63,588 nt of DNA from Prorocentrum cordatum (GCA_963575745.1 CAUYUJ010014336.1:351097-414684); one strand, 5' to 3'; positions 1 to 11,755 are shown, counted from the first letter of the stretch. The notes: generated from the letters alone by a model not told the origin. Made by a program: numbers and translations.

Positions 1-101
1 TGTGCTTTTTTTGTTTCGTGCGTGGCTTTTTTTTTCGCGAAATAATCAAGGATGCTCCTCGATGGTCCTCGCCGAAAAATGCACACGTCCGAGCGATGCC
101 A
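1..101. mobile_element. Repeat family A, copy 1 (cut by the window edge)
   Basis: Family A is a short element of about 125 bp. Its ends are inverted copies (CATCGCTCGGACGTCC and ACGTCCGAGCGATGCC) around a core with GATGCTCCTCGATGGTCCTC. This copy lacks its left end because the window starts inside it. Confidence 0.85.
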
Positions 102-104
102 GGT

Positions 105-460
105 CTGGGGGCGTCCAAGAGGGGGGCGTCCTGGAGGGGGGGTCGCAAATCAGGGCCCGAGGCACGTGCGCAGCCCAGGGGCGGCCAGGGCACGTACAGG
201 GCAGTTTTTTTATACATAGGAATTTTCAACACATACGATTTTAAGACATGATTTATTCATGCATAAATTTGTGCAGGAACTCATCGTTTTTTAATGCGAA
301 ATCACTGCATTTGTAATACATGATCCGCACGCGGAGCCTGTATTAGAAACGGCACTGTATTGGAATTAGAAGAGGCGCCGCAAAATCTGGGGACACATCA
401 TGGCCCTGTCCATTATATCCCCCCACCTGGTCATCCCCCCCTCTCTTGGCCGCCCCCGAC
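105..460. mobile_element. Repeat family X, copy 1 (interrupted by family K)
   Basis: GGGGGCGTCCAAGAGGGGGG on the left, AGAAGAGGCGCCGCAAAATC and ATCATGGCCCTGTCCATTAT on the right. Confidence 0.7.
200..362. mobile_element. Repeat family K, copy 1 (AT-rich), inserted in a family X copy
   Basis: AT-rich island with GATCCGCACGCGGAGC and inverted ends TACAGGGCAG / GGCACTGTA. The flanks (about 105-200 and 363-460) join up as family X, as seen uninterrupted at 21.14-21.32 kb. Confidence 0.8.
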
Positions 461-699
461 TGGCGTTGCTATTTTTGCACACGTTGCAGCTTCGGGGGAC
501 CTAAGGTGTCCCATCGCGCCACTATTCCTGTCGAATCCTGGTCAAAAAACAAGTCCGCACCGAATCCACGTCGACTACATGCCGAATCTGCGTGGGATCC
601 GTGTCGAATCCGAGTCGCGTACAGGAACAAAAACAATAATTTACAGGACAAGCGAGGTCCCCGGAAGATGCATCGTAGTCGCCCGCTGTCTGACTAATT

Positions 700-846
700 A
701 CCAGACCACCCCAACCCAAACCGAATACCCGAATTTCGAGTCTAGGGGGATACGGGCTTCATATATGTTTTTGCCATGTTCCCCTACCCCCCTCGCACTG
801 GAAATGGAGGGCAAATCGGGTTGGGTTGGGGTGGTTTGGTGGGCGG
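700..846. mobile_element. Repeat family D, copy 1
   Basis: Family D is about 150-170 bp with long inverted ends, CCAGACCACCCCAACCCAA and TTGGGTTGGGGTGGTTTGG. Confidence 0.9.
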
Positions 847-1044
847 TGACTCTCGGGCTCTCTGGAGCCATCGGAGCGGCCAGACTCGAAGAACGCCCCA
901 GAGACCGGTCGTGGGCTAACCCGATGGTGCAGCCCGGTGGCAATGTCGGATCTCGTGGGGAGCCCTCGATGGCCTCCCGCTGTTCGGCGGGGGGCGCGGG
1001 GCCAGGCAAGCAACGGGGGCTGTCTATCTGCAAGGCGAAAACAT

Positions 1045-1135
1045 GGTCGGACACACACACACACATACACACAGGCACACGCAAAGACACAGACACACAC
1101 GCATAGATATACATACGTATATACATATACACAAA
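1045..1135. repeat. (CA)n and (TA)-rich microsatellite
   Basis: ACACACACACAC runs mixed with ATACATACGTATATACATAT. Confidence 0.95.
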
Positions 1136-1189
1136 CATGGTAGCCAACGTTGACACCCAACCATGATTTCTTCCAATCTATGCGGTCGC

Positions 1190-1420
1190 ATGCAGGTGGT
1201 GCAATGAATGTGATACAATCTACGTGGTGCAATTTATGTGATGCAATCTATGTGGTGCAAACCAGCGCACAGCAATGCAAATCAATCCGATGCGATGCAA
1301 AGCGATGCAAACCAATACAAAGCAAGGCAGAACAATGCAAAATTATACAACTTATGCATATCAATGCAACGCAATGGGCAACAATGCAACGCAAGGCAAC
1401 GCAAAAAGCCGCGTCGGTCG
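1190..1420. repeat. ATGCAA-rich degenerate repeat
   Basis: Dozens of ATGCAA, GATGCAA and GGTGCAA hexamers and heptamers in loose tandem, with drift along the block. Confidence 0.85.
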
Positions 1421-1434
1421 GAGAGACTGGTGTG

Positions 1435-2657
1435 TAAGTTTCCTGGGCCCCCCGGGGAACCCAAAAACCTCCGAATTGGGTTTTTCTTTTGGGGTTTTCC
1501 CCTCTGGATCCTGGGGGGCGGGGGGGGAGAGGGAAGCTTGGGTTTATTTTGGGGTGGGTCCGGGGCCCGACACTTATAAATCCGACAAAAACCCAACAAA
1601 CCCTTGATCAAAACAACAAAAAAACATGTTTTCTTGCGGTGATTTGTCGGGCCCACCTGGAAACCCCAAACTCGTTGTTTTGTTTCCCCCTAATTTTGTT
1701 GGGGAGGGAAAGTCGAAACAACAAAAAACAAATAAACACAACTCGGGGGGGGATCGTTTTTTCTTTCCGGGGGGGGACCCCGGAAAAAAAAAACAGGGTT
1801 GATTTTCAAAACTTGTCCCACAATTTCCTCGGGGGGACCCCCCTAACAAGAACCTCTACCCGGGTCTTTTTTGTGTTTCGGGAGTTTTCCCCGGGGGGGA
1901 CCCCCCGAAGAAACTCCAAACTCTGATGTTCTCAATGTTTCTTTCCGGAGTTCTGGGGCCCGACAGTAGACGCAAAAACAACAACAACAACAACAACAAT
2001 AATTGTTCTGAAAACACCCCGAGAAATCTCCGAATAACTCCCCAACTCTTGGAGAAATCTTCGAGATGTCTACATGTCCCAAAATCTTCGAATCACTCCC
2101 CAAATCTTTGAATAACTCCCCAACTCTTCGAAATCTTCTGAAAACACCCCGATAAATCTTCGAGAAGCCTAGAATTGTTTCCTGAATTTTCTGGGTGGCT
2201 TCCCGCGGGGGGAAGCCCTTGAAACAAAACCCAACTCTGCGTTTTGTCCTGGAGCTTTTCGGTGGTTTTCCCGGGGGGCAGCCGGGCAGCTCCCGAAACG
2301 CCCTCCAATTTAGGTTTGTGTTAGGTTGTTTTTTTCCCCAAGGGGTGGGGAGCCCGAAGAATCCCCCAACTCGAGGGCTTTCGGATCCCCCGGGTGGTTT
2401 TTCAGAGGTTCGGGGGCCCCACAATTCAAAACAAACTTATCTCAGAAAACCTTCCGGGACCCCCCCCAACTCGTTTCTTTTAGAGGGGGGGGGCCAAACG
2501 TTTGTCTGTTTCTCCCCCCCGAGGGCGGGGGCGCCCGGAAAAAAAATCATCTCGGGGATTGTTCGTTGGGTGTTCGGACATATTTCAAAAAATAGCCGCG
2601 GACTCCCACAAACAAAACATTGTTTGTGTTCCGGCGCTGTTTCTGTGGCTTTTCGGC

Positions 2658-2701
<44 letters not shown>

Positions 2702-3435
2702 TTGTTTTTTTTTTTTTTTTTTTTTATAAAAAAAAAATGTTTGTGTCCGGGGGGAAACCCAACTGGGTTATGATGTTTTGCTTTGTTTCCAAAGGTTCTG
2801 GGCCCCGCACTGGAAAACAAAATCTTGTCGGATCCCCCCCGGTGACCCCCCTGGCGACCACAATTAAAAACAATAGTTTTGAACATATCCTGGGAAACTT
2901 TCCAAGTCGGATCTTTTCCGCAGGTTTCTCTGGCCCGCCAAGAGAAACAATGCTATGTCTGAAGACACTCCCGGACGCCCCCACAAAAAACTCCCAAGTC
3001 GACGTTTGTCTCATTTTTTAATTTAAGTCCCGGGGAGGGGAACCTCCGAAAAACTCCCCACTCCGAGGTATCTCTGGTGTTTTTGTTCGAGGTTCTGCCC
3101 CCCCCAAACAAAAACAATAATATGTCTGAAAACCGTCCGGGAAACATGCGAAACCCTAGAAACTCCGGAGTGTTTCGGGTGTTTTTGTCGGGGGCAATTG
3201 TTTCAACAATTGTTTCCAGGGACCCCCCGGACCACTACCGAAACACTCCCAGCTCGCTTGTTTATTCGGGAATTCTGGGGGCCCGCAATTAAAAGCAAAA
3301 CTGCTTCTAATAAAATAGCTGGGGCGCCCCCCGACAAAAAACACCTTCCAACCCTGATACATGTTTGCGTATTTTGTCAAAAATCTGGGGCCCAATAGTT
3401 AAACGCACGACTATTTCAGAAATCTTCCCAGACAA
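1435..3435. repeat. Decayed repeat of alternating A/T-rich and C/G-run segments
   Basis: Runs such as TTTTCCCCGGGGGGGACCCC, GGGGACCCCCCGAAGAAACT and AACTCCCCAACTCTTGGAG recur with loose 60-120 base spacing. No coding signal. Includes the poly(T) tract at 2659-2725. Confidence 0.7.
2659..2725. repeat. Poly(T) tract
   Basis: Nearly unbroken T run of about 65 bases with one G, followed by AAAAAAAA. Confidence 0.95.
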
Positions 3436-4320
3436 TCCGCCGGCCCCTTGTGGGTCTCTAGGCGTGTGAGATGGTTCCCTCCCCATAACCCCACAAGGGA
3501 CCCCAGACCGGAGATTTGACCCCACCCCCCGGCCCCGGGCGACCCCGGACCGAACGCGTCACGGGGGAGCGGAGGGTTCCAAAACTGGCCATGAATGCAC
3601 CAGAGCGCTCCCCAGACGGTCCCAGGGGGCCACGATTCGCCGAAATATGGCCCTGGACGCCCACGATGGCCTCCAGGCGGCCTCCGAAGCTGCCAAGACG
3701 CCCCAGAAGGCCAAGAACAGCCCAAGAGGCCCTGAGGGACCCGCAAAAGAACTTCAAAGGCCTCCCAAAAGCCCCCAGGAAGCCCCAACGAGGCCCCAAA
3801 ACTTGGCCCAAGCTGCCTCGAGGCGGCCAGATCTGGCCTGCAGACAGGCCAAGATGCCACCAAGAGGCGACAAAAGAGCACCAAGAGGTACGATAACAGC
3901 AACAAAGCAACAGGAACGATGTCGAGCGCCGTGTCACGATTCGGACAAGCCTCGTGAAATGTAGTCTTGGAGGCGCAGTACCTTATATAGGGGTCGGCGG
4001 ATGTGGCGTAAGCCTATAGATCTTAAAGAACCACCCAACTCGGAAGTTGTTCGCGTTTGTTTCGACAGCTCTTGATAATAGGGGCAAACAAACCTACCTC
4101 GCTTTTGACCACCCTCGGTTCCAAGAGATACAAGCGACGCCAAACTACGGCCTGTACTGGTCAGGCCGCTTGTCGAGGAGGCGCGTGGTATGATTTGGTT
4201 TTGCCTGGAAGCGAAAGCGGGGGAGGTAATTCACGCTCTGAGATAAGTTGGTAAATCCGAGGCCCGAACTCTTGGCGCCTCTAGCCCTGGCAAGACATTT
4301 GCGAACAGGAGCGCGCCGGG
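3436..4320. other. No gene seen; GGCC/CCAAG low complexity
   Basis: 3590-3890 is built from GGCCxCCAAGAGGC-like words, the same simple style as 21.96-22.55 kb. The remainder has no recognised content, apart from possible decayed 3' LINE sequence next to 4320. Confidence 0.5.
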
Positions 4321-4323
4321 ACC

Positions 4324-5660
4324 TCAGAAACCCATCTTCCCAAGATAGACGCCGAAATACTTGGCGGACTCGACGACTTTGAACTCCGAGGGGGGGGGCA
4401 GCGGCGACCCTGGCAGACAGCTAACTATCGGGCGTCGGCCTCTGTAGAAGGATGGTGAATGTCTTAGTCGCGTTAAGATCAATACCTGCAGCGGCGGCCG
4501 CGCATTGGAAGACACGGCGCAGTAGGGCGAGCAAGCGGCGAACGCATTGCGCGGCCATGCCTATGTCGCCGGCGCAGGCAGCCAGCAAGGATGGCGAACG
4601 TGAAAACCTCGACTCTAGCATGAAGGATTGGATCCATACATGATGCAAATAATGATGATGCTCGTGGACAGCCTTATTTGACGCCGCGGCGGCCCCGCCG
4701 CCCATCCTCTTGAGGCCGACGGAAGTTGACCGAGACCCAACAATCACGATGAAAGGCAGCGGCGGCACCGCGTACTTTCCGAGGGAAGTCCATCTCTTTC
4801 AGAACGAACCGGATCACGGTCACGTGCCTTGCGCGCTGTAAACCGTCCTGGAAGAACCATTCAGCTGCCCGAGATTCCAGAGCCAGAGCATTGTTGGTGA
4901 AATGCCGTCCAGGGGAAAATCGCGCGTATGTCATGACGGGATTCCGGGAAACGTGAATCGCAGGTCGGTTGACGGCGCGGCTTATCGGTTCGTCGTCAGA
5001 GTTGCCCAGAGCGGTCGGGCGCGCCCGAGCTGGTGCGCGAAAGACTTCGTCGACAACACCGCTGGGGCAATCTTCTTTCGGAAGGAAAAAAACAACCGCG
5101 CACTTTGTTAAACGTTGCCTGGCAGAGGGCCAGGGGCCAACAGTTTTTGACGCAAGAAACAATGGCTCCATCGTGCGAGCGCCTCCTCGCGGCCAAGCAG
5201 AGTCGGGCGCGCCGTCGGGCCAAGGGCAAGAATCTTTTAGCTTCCGCAGCAGAGTCGCATACTTCATCGAATTCAATTCCCCCGAATACGAGAGGCGGCG
5301 CTCTGTGGACGAACGGCTGCAAATCACGATGGCGTTGGGCTTCGCTCAAAGCGCAAGCGCGCGCTCGGCCCCGACGAGCAGCAAGCTGGCGCGCCACTTC
5401 GCGAGGGTCGGTGACATGCAAACCAGACGGGCCAGAAACAACTGGCAGAGTGGCCCGACGCCGCCGAGATCCCCATGCACAGAGGTAAGACGTCAGTTTA
5501 GATTTCAAAGTATGCTTTCGGAAGGTGGGGAGATTGGCAGCTTCGGCATCGCTGAGCGACTCTTCCAGCTGGGCGGTCTTCAATATGCTGCGGTATTCGT
5601 GGAACCCGAGCAGGTCGGTCCACGCGTGCCAGACTGGCTGCAAGTAGAAGCGCCGAGCTC
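4324..5660 (-). pseudogene. LINE reverse transcriptase remnant
   Basis: The pre-RT region in one frame (5643-5330) leads to a second frame (5327-4674) with CPWPDGAPDSAW at 5225-5193, the S-x-PGPDGIP-xx-W block that opens LINE reverse transcriptases. AVVFFLPKE and RPTALGNSDD (the RP.aL.N.D strand) follow. The catalytic YADD region appears degenerate as ACAGDIGMA near 4579-4553, followed by LLRRVFQCA and GIDLNATKTF (the G-x-x-LN-x-x-KT helix). A third frame gives AKYFGVYLGKMGF (about 4360-4327), the AKYLGV-G motif that follows the palm. Loss of the catalytic Tyr-Ala-Asp and the frameshifts show it is dead. Confidence 0.8.
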
Positions 5661-5949
5661 GGGCGAGGCATGGAGAGCGCGCTGAGGAAATGCGAGGCGA
5701 CCTTGCCGAAGACTACGCATGACAGACAGAGGCCAGTGATTTTTTTCGTCGCGCGATAGGGCGCCTCCAGAGCGGGCGTGCTCGATGCCGGCTTTGGCGG
5801 CGGCCTCGATGTCCTCGACTTCCCCGAGAGCTCCACTGGGGTCGGCGCCCAGGGCCCCGGCCTCTCCCAAAGACCTCTGAAGGAGAATGGGGCACCGCGG
5901 GCGCGCGGTGACCAAGGGCGGGGCCCGAGAGCCGCCGGGCCGAGGAACG

Positions 5950-6646
5950 CAGCAAATGGACAACCGGCGCATGATCCGAGAGCGGCCAGTTGCCGTCGGA
6001 GGCCCAGGAGGCCGTGCTACTTGGCCTACAGCAGCAGATTCTATCTGGCCGCAACTGCCCATCGCGCGATGGGTGAAGAGGCCCCGCTCAACATCGCACG
6101 TCTACGGGAGCAGCTCGCTCTGGAAAGTTGAGGGACTGCCGGCGCCATATCTGGCCCTCCCGTCGCGCGACTAGACCCGCCCCCTCCAGCGTGCAAAATA
6201 AAGTCGCACAGCAGGGGGGGTGCGCGAACATCGGCTGGTAGCATGTGCTGCTGCATCTGCCGAAGCTCGCCCTTCGTGCGAGAAATTGCTCGTTCGGGAT
6301 TAGTGCGCGTGTCAATGGCCTGCGCGCCGCCGTGCTTGCCGCGGAGGGCGAGAGAGCGAGTGCGACCAGGGAAGAGGATGCGATGACAGGAAACTTAAAA
6401 CTGCGAGCGGAGACGCGGGCGAACTACAATCGGGCTGCCACTTCCCGAGCGACCCTCGAAGAACGCTCCCCCTACCATCGCGCAGCGGATCTCCTTTTTA
6501 AATGAATCCAGATCATGTTTGGGCCATCGAGCTTCATGAATGAAGGTAACATCGCGTTTCGTGACGAGCTGGCACGCGGCTTTCAATTATTCCCTCAACA
6601 TAACGCGGCCGGTGAAAAGACCCCCGAACAACGAACGAACGTTCCA
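5950..6646 (-). pseudogene. LINE endonuclease (EEP fold) remnant
   Basis: Starts with NVRSLFGG (6643), the usual WN-x-R-x-L opening. An in-frame TAA follows after GRVMLRE (6589-6587). The same frame then resumes with RDVTFIHEARWPKHDL, holding the glutamate (about 6535) that corresponds to the metal-binding E of the QE motif, and then SGSGSPIVVRP. In another frame PLSDHAPV at 5982-5965 is the C-terminal SDH motif that carries the catalytic His. The distance of about 230 codons fits the fold. The stop and at least one frameshift make it inactive. Confidence 0.75.
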
Positions 6647-6919
6647 TGCGTGGGGAAATAGCTGCCGGGATAAATAGGCTCGGCAGGCCACTGGCGAGGA
6701 CGGCCGCCGCGGCCGAGCGAGGAAGACGCAGAGCTGGAACTGGATCAGCTGCTGTTGGAGGCCGAACAGGAAGAGGGGGAAATAGAGCATGCAGAAGCCG
6801 AGTTCGACAATCGAGGTCAAACGCCGCCGCGTCGTGCGGCTCGCAAGGAGGCGCCCGCGCATGCGACCATCATCATCAAACGCCGGCTCATGAACGGACG
6901 TGTTCGGCGAAGGACACCC

Positions 6920-7755
6920 CTATTCGATTGCGCTCTTGGCCATCGCAGCCGTCTGCTCTTTGCCGAAATCCAAGCTCTCGAAGGCTGCGAAGTTGGGCTC
7001 AATGGTGGCAGACATATCAGGGTTCTCAATCAACGAACACAGGATAGTGACTTCGTCGTTCTTCGTGAAGAACAAATACCCTTGTGCCCACTCGCTCCCA
7101 GAAAGGTCCTGTCCGATCCGTTTGGCGGCAAAATGTGCGATATACCCTGCCAAACACGGCCACGAATGATATTGCGACGGCGAACATCGGGGGTGGCGTC
7201 GCGCCTCGCCCAGAGCTTAATGGGACCGCAAGTCGACTCGAACGAGAGGCCAGTGGTCTTCGCAAACTCTCGGAAGGCCTTGGCGTCGGTGGCGCTGCTG
7301 AACAAACCCTGAAGGTTTTGTTTAGATTGTGAGCCTTCACAGCAGTGGGTGGCTTGATGTGCGAAGGAAGGTGCGGGATCACTTGCGTTGGTTCATGGCA
7401 CGAGCGAAAATCGGGGATTTGAACCCACCAACTCAAATCTTACACGGACCCGCGCAATCATCATCGATGCCTCCACCTGTGAATTTGCCATTGCTCGAGG
7501 CAGAACTCTTACACTTGGACTAGCGGGCGAAGTGTGGAGAGAAAACTGCGAATGCTAGCTGAATCGGAGGAGCGTTGTACCTCAAGGATCCTGGCCTCGA
7601 CCTACGCGAGCAGGGCCTTCGTCTTGGCCTCATCAACGCCAACATTGATTTGCCGCTCTATGGTCGTCATGCGATCGCACAATTCGACGTAGTTCTTTTC
7701 GTGTGTGTTGATCAACTGTTGCATGGCGCAGAGGTCAATGTGGCCATGTTGGACT
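6920..7755 (-). pseudogene. LINE ORF1-like remnant (coiled coil plus RNA-binding-like region)
   Basis: Near 7752-7560 the minus strand reads a heptad-like stretch (DLCAMQQLINTHEKNYVEL, then MTTIERQINVGVDEAK) interrupted by a stop and followed by VEARILEVQ, typical of the coiled coil of LINE ORF1 proteins. At 7305-7030 a second frame reads SATDAKAFREFAKTTGLSF and later VRRRNIIRGRVWQGI. This matches the region before the endonuclease in dinoflagellate LINEs, where a nucleic-acid-binding fold is followed by an Arg-rich R.R..L.G.LW motif. At 7153-6920 a third frame continues with EWAQGYLFFTKNDEV and ends PNFAAFESLDFGKEQTAAMA. Frame changes between blocks show decay. Confidence 0.6.
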
Positions 7756-7989
7756 CCATTACACTGAGAATTGTTGGGATTTGTTTATCACATTTTCCTA
7801 TGCGAGGCCTCACTTGGCGAGCGTTCCCGACACAATCGATGCCTTTCCCCAAACCCTTGGCGTCACCAGCGACTCCCGTGAACGACGTAGCTCCAGTCGG
7901 TGCGGCGGTGCAAGTGGTGGTCGCGTCAACGATTCACCACTCCGAGGAAGCAACCTCCATGTCGGATGCGGGAGACCTAGAGGCATCCC

Positions 7990-8173
7990 ATATCGGGTCC
8001 GAATAGATGGGGTCGGGGGATCGCGGCGCATCGCCGATGCATCGCCGATGCATCGGCGACGTCGGCGATGCATCGTCGACGCCAGCGTGGAAAAACTGTG
8101 GCTCTACATCGGTTTGCATCCCCAATGCATCGGCAACTTGGTGCGGCCCACCGACCACATCTACTCAGACCTC
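7990..8173. mobile_element. Repeat family B, copy 1
   Basis: Family B has inverted ends (GGGTCCGAGTAGATGGG / CCCATCTACTCGGACC type) and inner palindromes built on ATCGCCGATGCATCGGCGAT. Here the ends are GGGTCCGAATAGATGGGG and CCACATCTACTCAGACC. Confidence 0.85.
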
Positions 8174-8174
8174 A

Positions 8175-9660
8175 TGTGTGAGGCCCAGATCATCTTCCAT
8201 CGAAGACGAAACCAGAATTGAGACAAATTCAGGCCGCTCGAACTGGAAATATATCAGGATCGGCGGTTTTGGAAGACGTATCGGGCGCCGCGGCCGTTTC
8301 AAAGCGTTACGCTTTGAGAGCGTTCCGGAACGGTCTGGAACGGACTTATCTCGATTTTGGGCCCGCCCGACCATGTCCCTCAGAAAAAAATAGATTTCCC
8401 CGGAGTCCTGATCAGGACGCCCCGGAGTCCTGGTGAGGACGCCCCCGCCCTGAGGCCCCACAGGACGCGCCGAACGCGGGCGCCAGGAAGAAGGGGGGGG
8501 TTCGTGCAGCGTGGCCCCTGGGCCGTGTGCGCGAACGAGGGTTGGGGGGCAGGGGGCGTGATGAATGAGGAGGAGAGGGGTCATGGGTTATGTTGATCCC
8601 ATCGTGCTGAAAAACCAAATCCCAAACAATTTTGAACACCCAGAAAAGTATCGGAACAGTGTCGAACGAGTATCACCTCCAAGAGCCCGACACGTGAAAA
8701 TCCTCCAGATTCGGTGCTTTCTTGGTGCTCGAATTTCTGATGATTTAGGAAAGAGTTAGTTGGAACATCATAAGCCATGGGACAAACAAACAGAGGCCCG
8801 GTCAAACCACACAGGCTGGCCCGTCAACGGGCGAGGCTACATCGCAGTGGTGGCCTGAATGATCACGTGCGCAACGGAGAGCAAACGTTGTGCCTCCGAG
8901 GGGGGGGAGGTAATGGGATCTGGGGTCATTCATGGCCTCGACCATGATATCCACCCTCCTGGACGCCCTTGGAGCTCTGAACTCCTAATGACGAACCACC
9001 CTTAATGGCTCACCGGGCCGCAGAAGCCTCAAGGTGGCTCAAGCTAGCTCCATTGTGGCACCTTGTGCCCCAAGATGCTCCGCAAGACTGCCCAAATTGC
9101 ATCAAGGTAGCTAGCTCCACGATGGCCACAGGGCTTCTGAAAGGAAGCCTCCGGACAGGCCAGAATCATTCAAAATCCAATTATTTGCAATGATTTGGGC
9201 GATCTTGCCTGGGCTCATTCGGATGCGGCTCAACGGCCCAAAGATGGCCCAAATTTGGGCCCATGGCCAGGGTGGCCCAAGAGGGCTCTAGGGGAGCCCA
9301 GCAGACGCCCAATTTCTGCTTCCGCGGGGTCCAGGAGAGCCCCGAGAATGCCCAGTCAAGCCTCCCGGAGACTCCAGAACAGCCCCAAAAGGTGAACAAA
9401 AACAGCCTCCGATGCCTTTCTGGAAACCCGAAAAATTGGCAACCCGCTTCAGAAACATTGAGAAGTAGCGGGGCACCGGACACAGCTGAGAGAAGAGCTC
9501 ACGACCCCAGTGAAGGCCCCAGACGGTTCCTCGGCTCAAACAGGCCCCACGAGGACCCCAAGAGAGAATCCCAAGACTGCCAGTGAGGGCTCCAGGAGTG
9601 TCTCGCTCTGGGTTTGTACATTTATGTATGTGCGACCACCTTACACATATCAAAATGATT
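8175..9660. other. No gene seen
   Basis: 8280-8360 has a GAACG/CGTTCC word cluster (ACGCTTTGAGAGCGTTCCGG) with a similar one at 40.44 kb. 8880-9000 is a family X piece. 9000-9560 is rich in GCCCAAG/CTCAAGG words. Open frames on both strands look compositional. Confidence 0.5.
8890..8992. mobile_element. Repeat family X, copy 2 (partial)
   Basis: TCATTCATGGCCTCGACCAT and GATATCCACCCTCCTGGACG match the right part of family X. Confidence 0.5.
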
Positions 9661-11365
9661 CGCAATAACGTCCGTTGCCTGGGTGGCCCTCCCTTCCTCG
9701 GGTAACGTCACGCTTTGCGCCAGCGCCGTCAGCGTATGGCCACCAGTCGTCAACACGAGCCTCGGCTACGAAGAGGTTCCTCGACCTAGATCTCAGGAAC
9801 AGCGCGAAAACCAGAGCCCTCCTGAACCAGACGCGGTACCACTGTCAGCGTCTTGGCTGCACTCGGTCCCTCCCCATCGCCCCTTGCCCCCCCAACCCTC
9901 AACAAAACCCATTACCGCCAGAGGATATATAAACAAACAACCTCCAATCCCCCAACTGCTTCAGACCAGCCGGGCTCTCACATGGCCCAACGCCCTGATT
10001 GGGATGTGTGTTGGGGTTCGTTCCTAGCTTTCTGTCCCTTACCTCCTTCTCCTGCCCCCTCCTCCGCCTCCTCGTCCTCCTCCCCTGTCTCCGCGTCGTA
10101 CTGCTATTCCTTCTCCTCCTCCTCCGCCTCCGCCTCCTCCTCCCTCCTCCCCAACATTGACCTGAGTGGGGCACCCCAACAAGCGAAAACATCGTGACGA
10201 GTCCCGACTTCCGGAGGCCGGCGGGACGGTGTACCATCGAGGTGCGGCCACAAGCACGCCGAGCAGGAACACATAGCCCCTTCGCAGACGGCCCAAGGCC
10301 CGGTGCAGATGCCCAGAGCGAAGGACGACGCAGGGTGGCGGGCCGGGCAAAGAAGATCAGAAGGGTACCCCTCCCTAGCCTGGGACTCTTCTCAGCCCTC
10401 GTGCCAGCTGTACGCCTCAAGGATCCGCCCGCCCACCAGGCTCAGGGGCCTGTTAAACTCACCCAACTTTCGGTCGGCCATGCCCTCCTACAGCGGATTT
10501 TGGAAGAAAAATGCAAGATAATGCAGCAATTCTCAAACATAGCCAAAAGAGCACGAAGAATCGTCCCACAACAATTTGTTTACTATATTCTTGAATTTTT
10601 CTCGTGTGGAAGGACATGCCCGCCTTAAAACTAACTTCGAGAGCTGATTTCGAGATTTCGGCCACCCTTCCCCCCCAAGTAGGCTTTGCCTTTCCGCCGC
10701 GCCCGCTGCGTCCAATCACGCCTGGGGGCTCCATGGCGGCTCCGAGGCGGTGCCCAAGACGAATCCCAATGCCATACAATTCCCGACACACTTTCGAAAC
10801 CGATGCCCGTTCCGTTCTGCCCTGCTCTTGGGCCCCTTCTTGGGCCCCATGGTCAACTCCTCGGGCCCCAGAGGAAGCCCTCTTCGCCCCAACTTCGCCG
10901 ACGAGCTGGAGCCCTCAAGAGCATCGCAGACCCTGTGGGCTTTCAGTGCTTTCGCCTGGGCAGGAGTCGCCAGGGGCCTTCTGCCGTATTTGCCAGCAGA
11001 TGCTCGGGCTCGTCTGTGGCATTCTTCAATCGATATAGCTATATATATATGTATACATCCATACAATTAGCTATATATATACAGCTATTCCCTCAGTGAT
11101 TACGATGAGGGAATCTTGCTACTTCGACGGGGACGGGTCGGGAACGAAGGCCGCGAGGTCTCGCTCCTGCTCTGGTGCATTATGAGCCAGGTGGGTGGCA
11201 CTCGAAAGGCGTTCCGAAAATTGCACGTGATCGTTCGTGCCTCGACGCCATATGGATCGTGCTGAAATCACTGTGATCATGTTCGGCTGCTGCACCATGC
11301 TGAATTGACGGTCGCGGATCCTCGCCCTTTCGTGCCCTGGTGCGGTGTGGGTTGTTTGTGTTCTC
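9661..11365. other. No gene seen; (CTC)n tract and a (TA)n run
   Basis: 9770-9870 is family L; 10036-10148 is a CTC/CTCCGC tract; 11037-11085 is TATATA-rich. The 10470-10640 stretch is AT-richer, without a clear gene. Confidence 0.5.
9770..9870. repeat. Repeat family L, copy 1
   Basis: CTCAGGAACAGCGCGAAAAC and CTGTCAGCGTCTTGGCTGCA, shared in order with 16.33 and 52.88 kb. Confidence 0.5.
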
Positions 11366-11540
11366 GGGGATGGACAGACCCCCCTTTAGCAAAACGTGGT
11401 TTAGTGAAAACGACCTGAGGCCCAAACCTGGCGGGCGCAAGCCTGGAAAATGACGGCCAATGCGCCCTCTCGAGAACCGAAAACGGACAATTCACTAATC
11501 GACGTGTCACTGATGGGGGTTCTGTCCAGCCCCGATGTTC
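11366..11540. mobile_element. Repeat family G, copy 1
   Basis: GGGGATGGACAGACCCCCCT at one end, GGGGGTTCTGTCCAGCCCC at the other; inner marker AAAACGTGGTTTAGTGAAAA. Confidence 0.9.
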
Positions 11541-11755
11541 TATGGCTGATGCACTATGGCGCCTTGATTGTCGCGATTTCCTCACTCTTGCTCTGGTGCT
11601 CCACGGGCGGTGCTCAGATCATCGTCGCGAGTTCTCGTTCCTGCTCTGCCTGTTGGCTGGTGGCTTTTGGTGTCTTACGGTCTGTGCTCTATGGCTATTG
11701 TCCTGTAATGCCGTGGTGGATGCGATATCTCGGGATTGCCCTTATGCCATACTCG

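Larger units (their letters stand above)
4324..7755 (-). mobile_element. Decayed LINE (non-LTR retrotransposon), minus strand
   Basis: An ORF1-like segment, an apurinic-type endonuclease and a reverse transcriptase follow each other in the order normal for LINEs, spread over three frames with premature stops. The style of the motifs resembles LINEs from dinoflagellate genomes. No target-site duplication, 5' end or poly(A)/short-repeat tail could be fixed, so the limits given are those of the recognisable coding remains. The element is presumably dead. Confidence 0.8.

Noticed and set aside
4674-5327. Stand-alone host gene of 217 residues
   Set aside because: Its motifs (PDGxPxxAW, FLPK, RPxALxN) are those of a LINE reverse transcriptase and adjacent frames complete the domain.
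7400-7530. tRNA-like sequence (GGTTCAAATCC B-box, minus strand)
   Set aside because: The acceptor stem that should pair with ATTTTCG is absent upstream and the T-stem has only three pairs. At best a decayed tRNA-derived piece.
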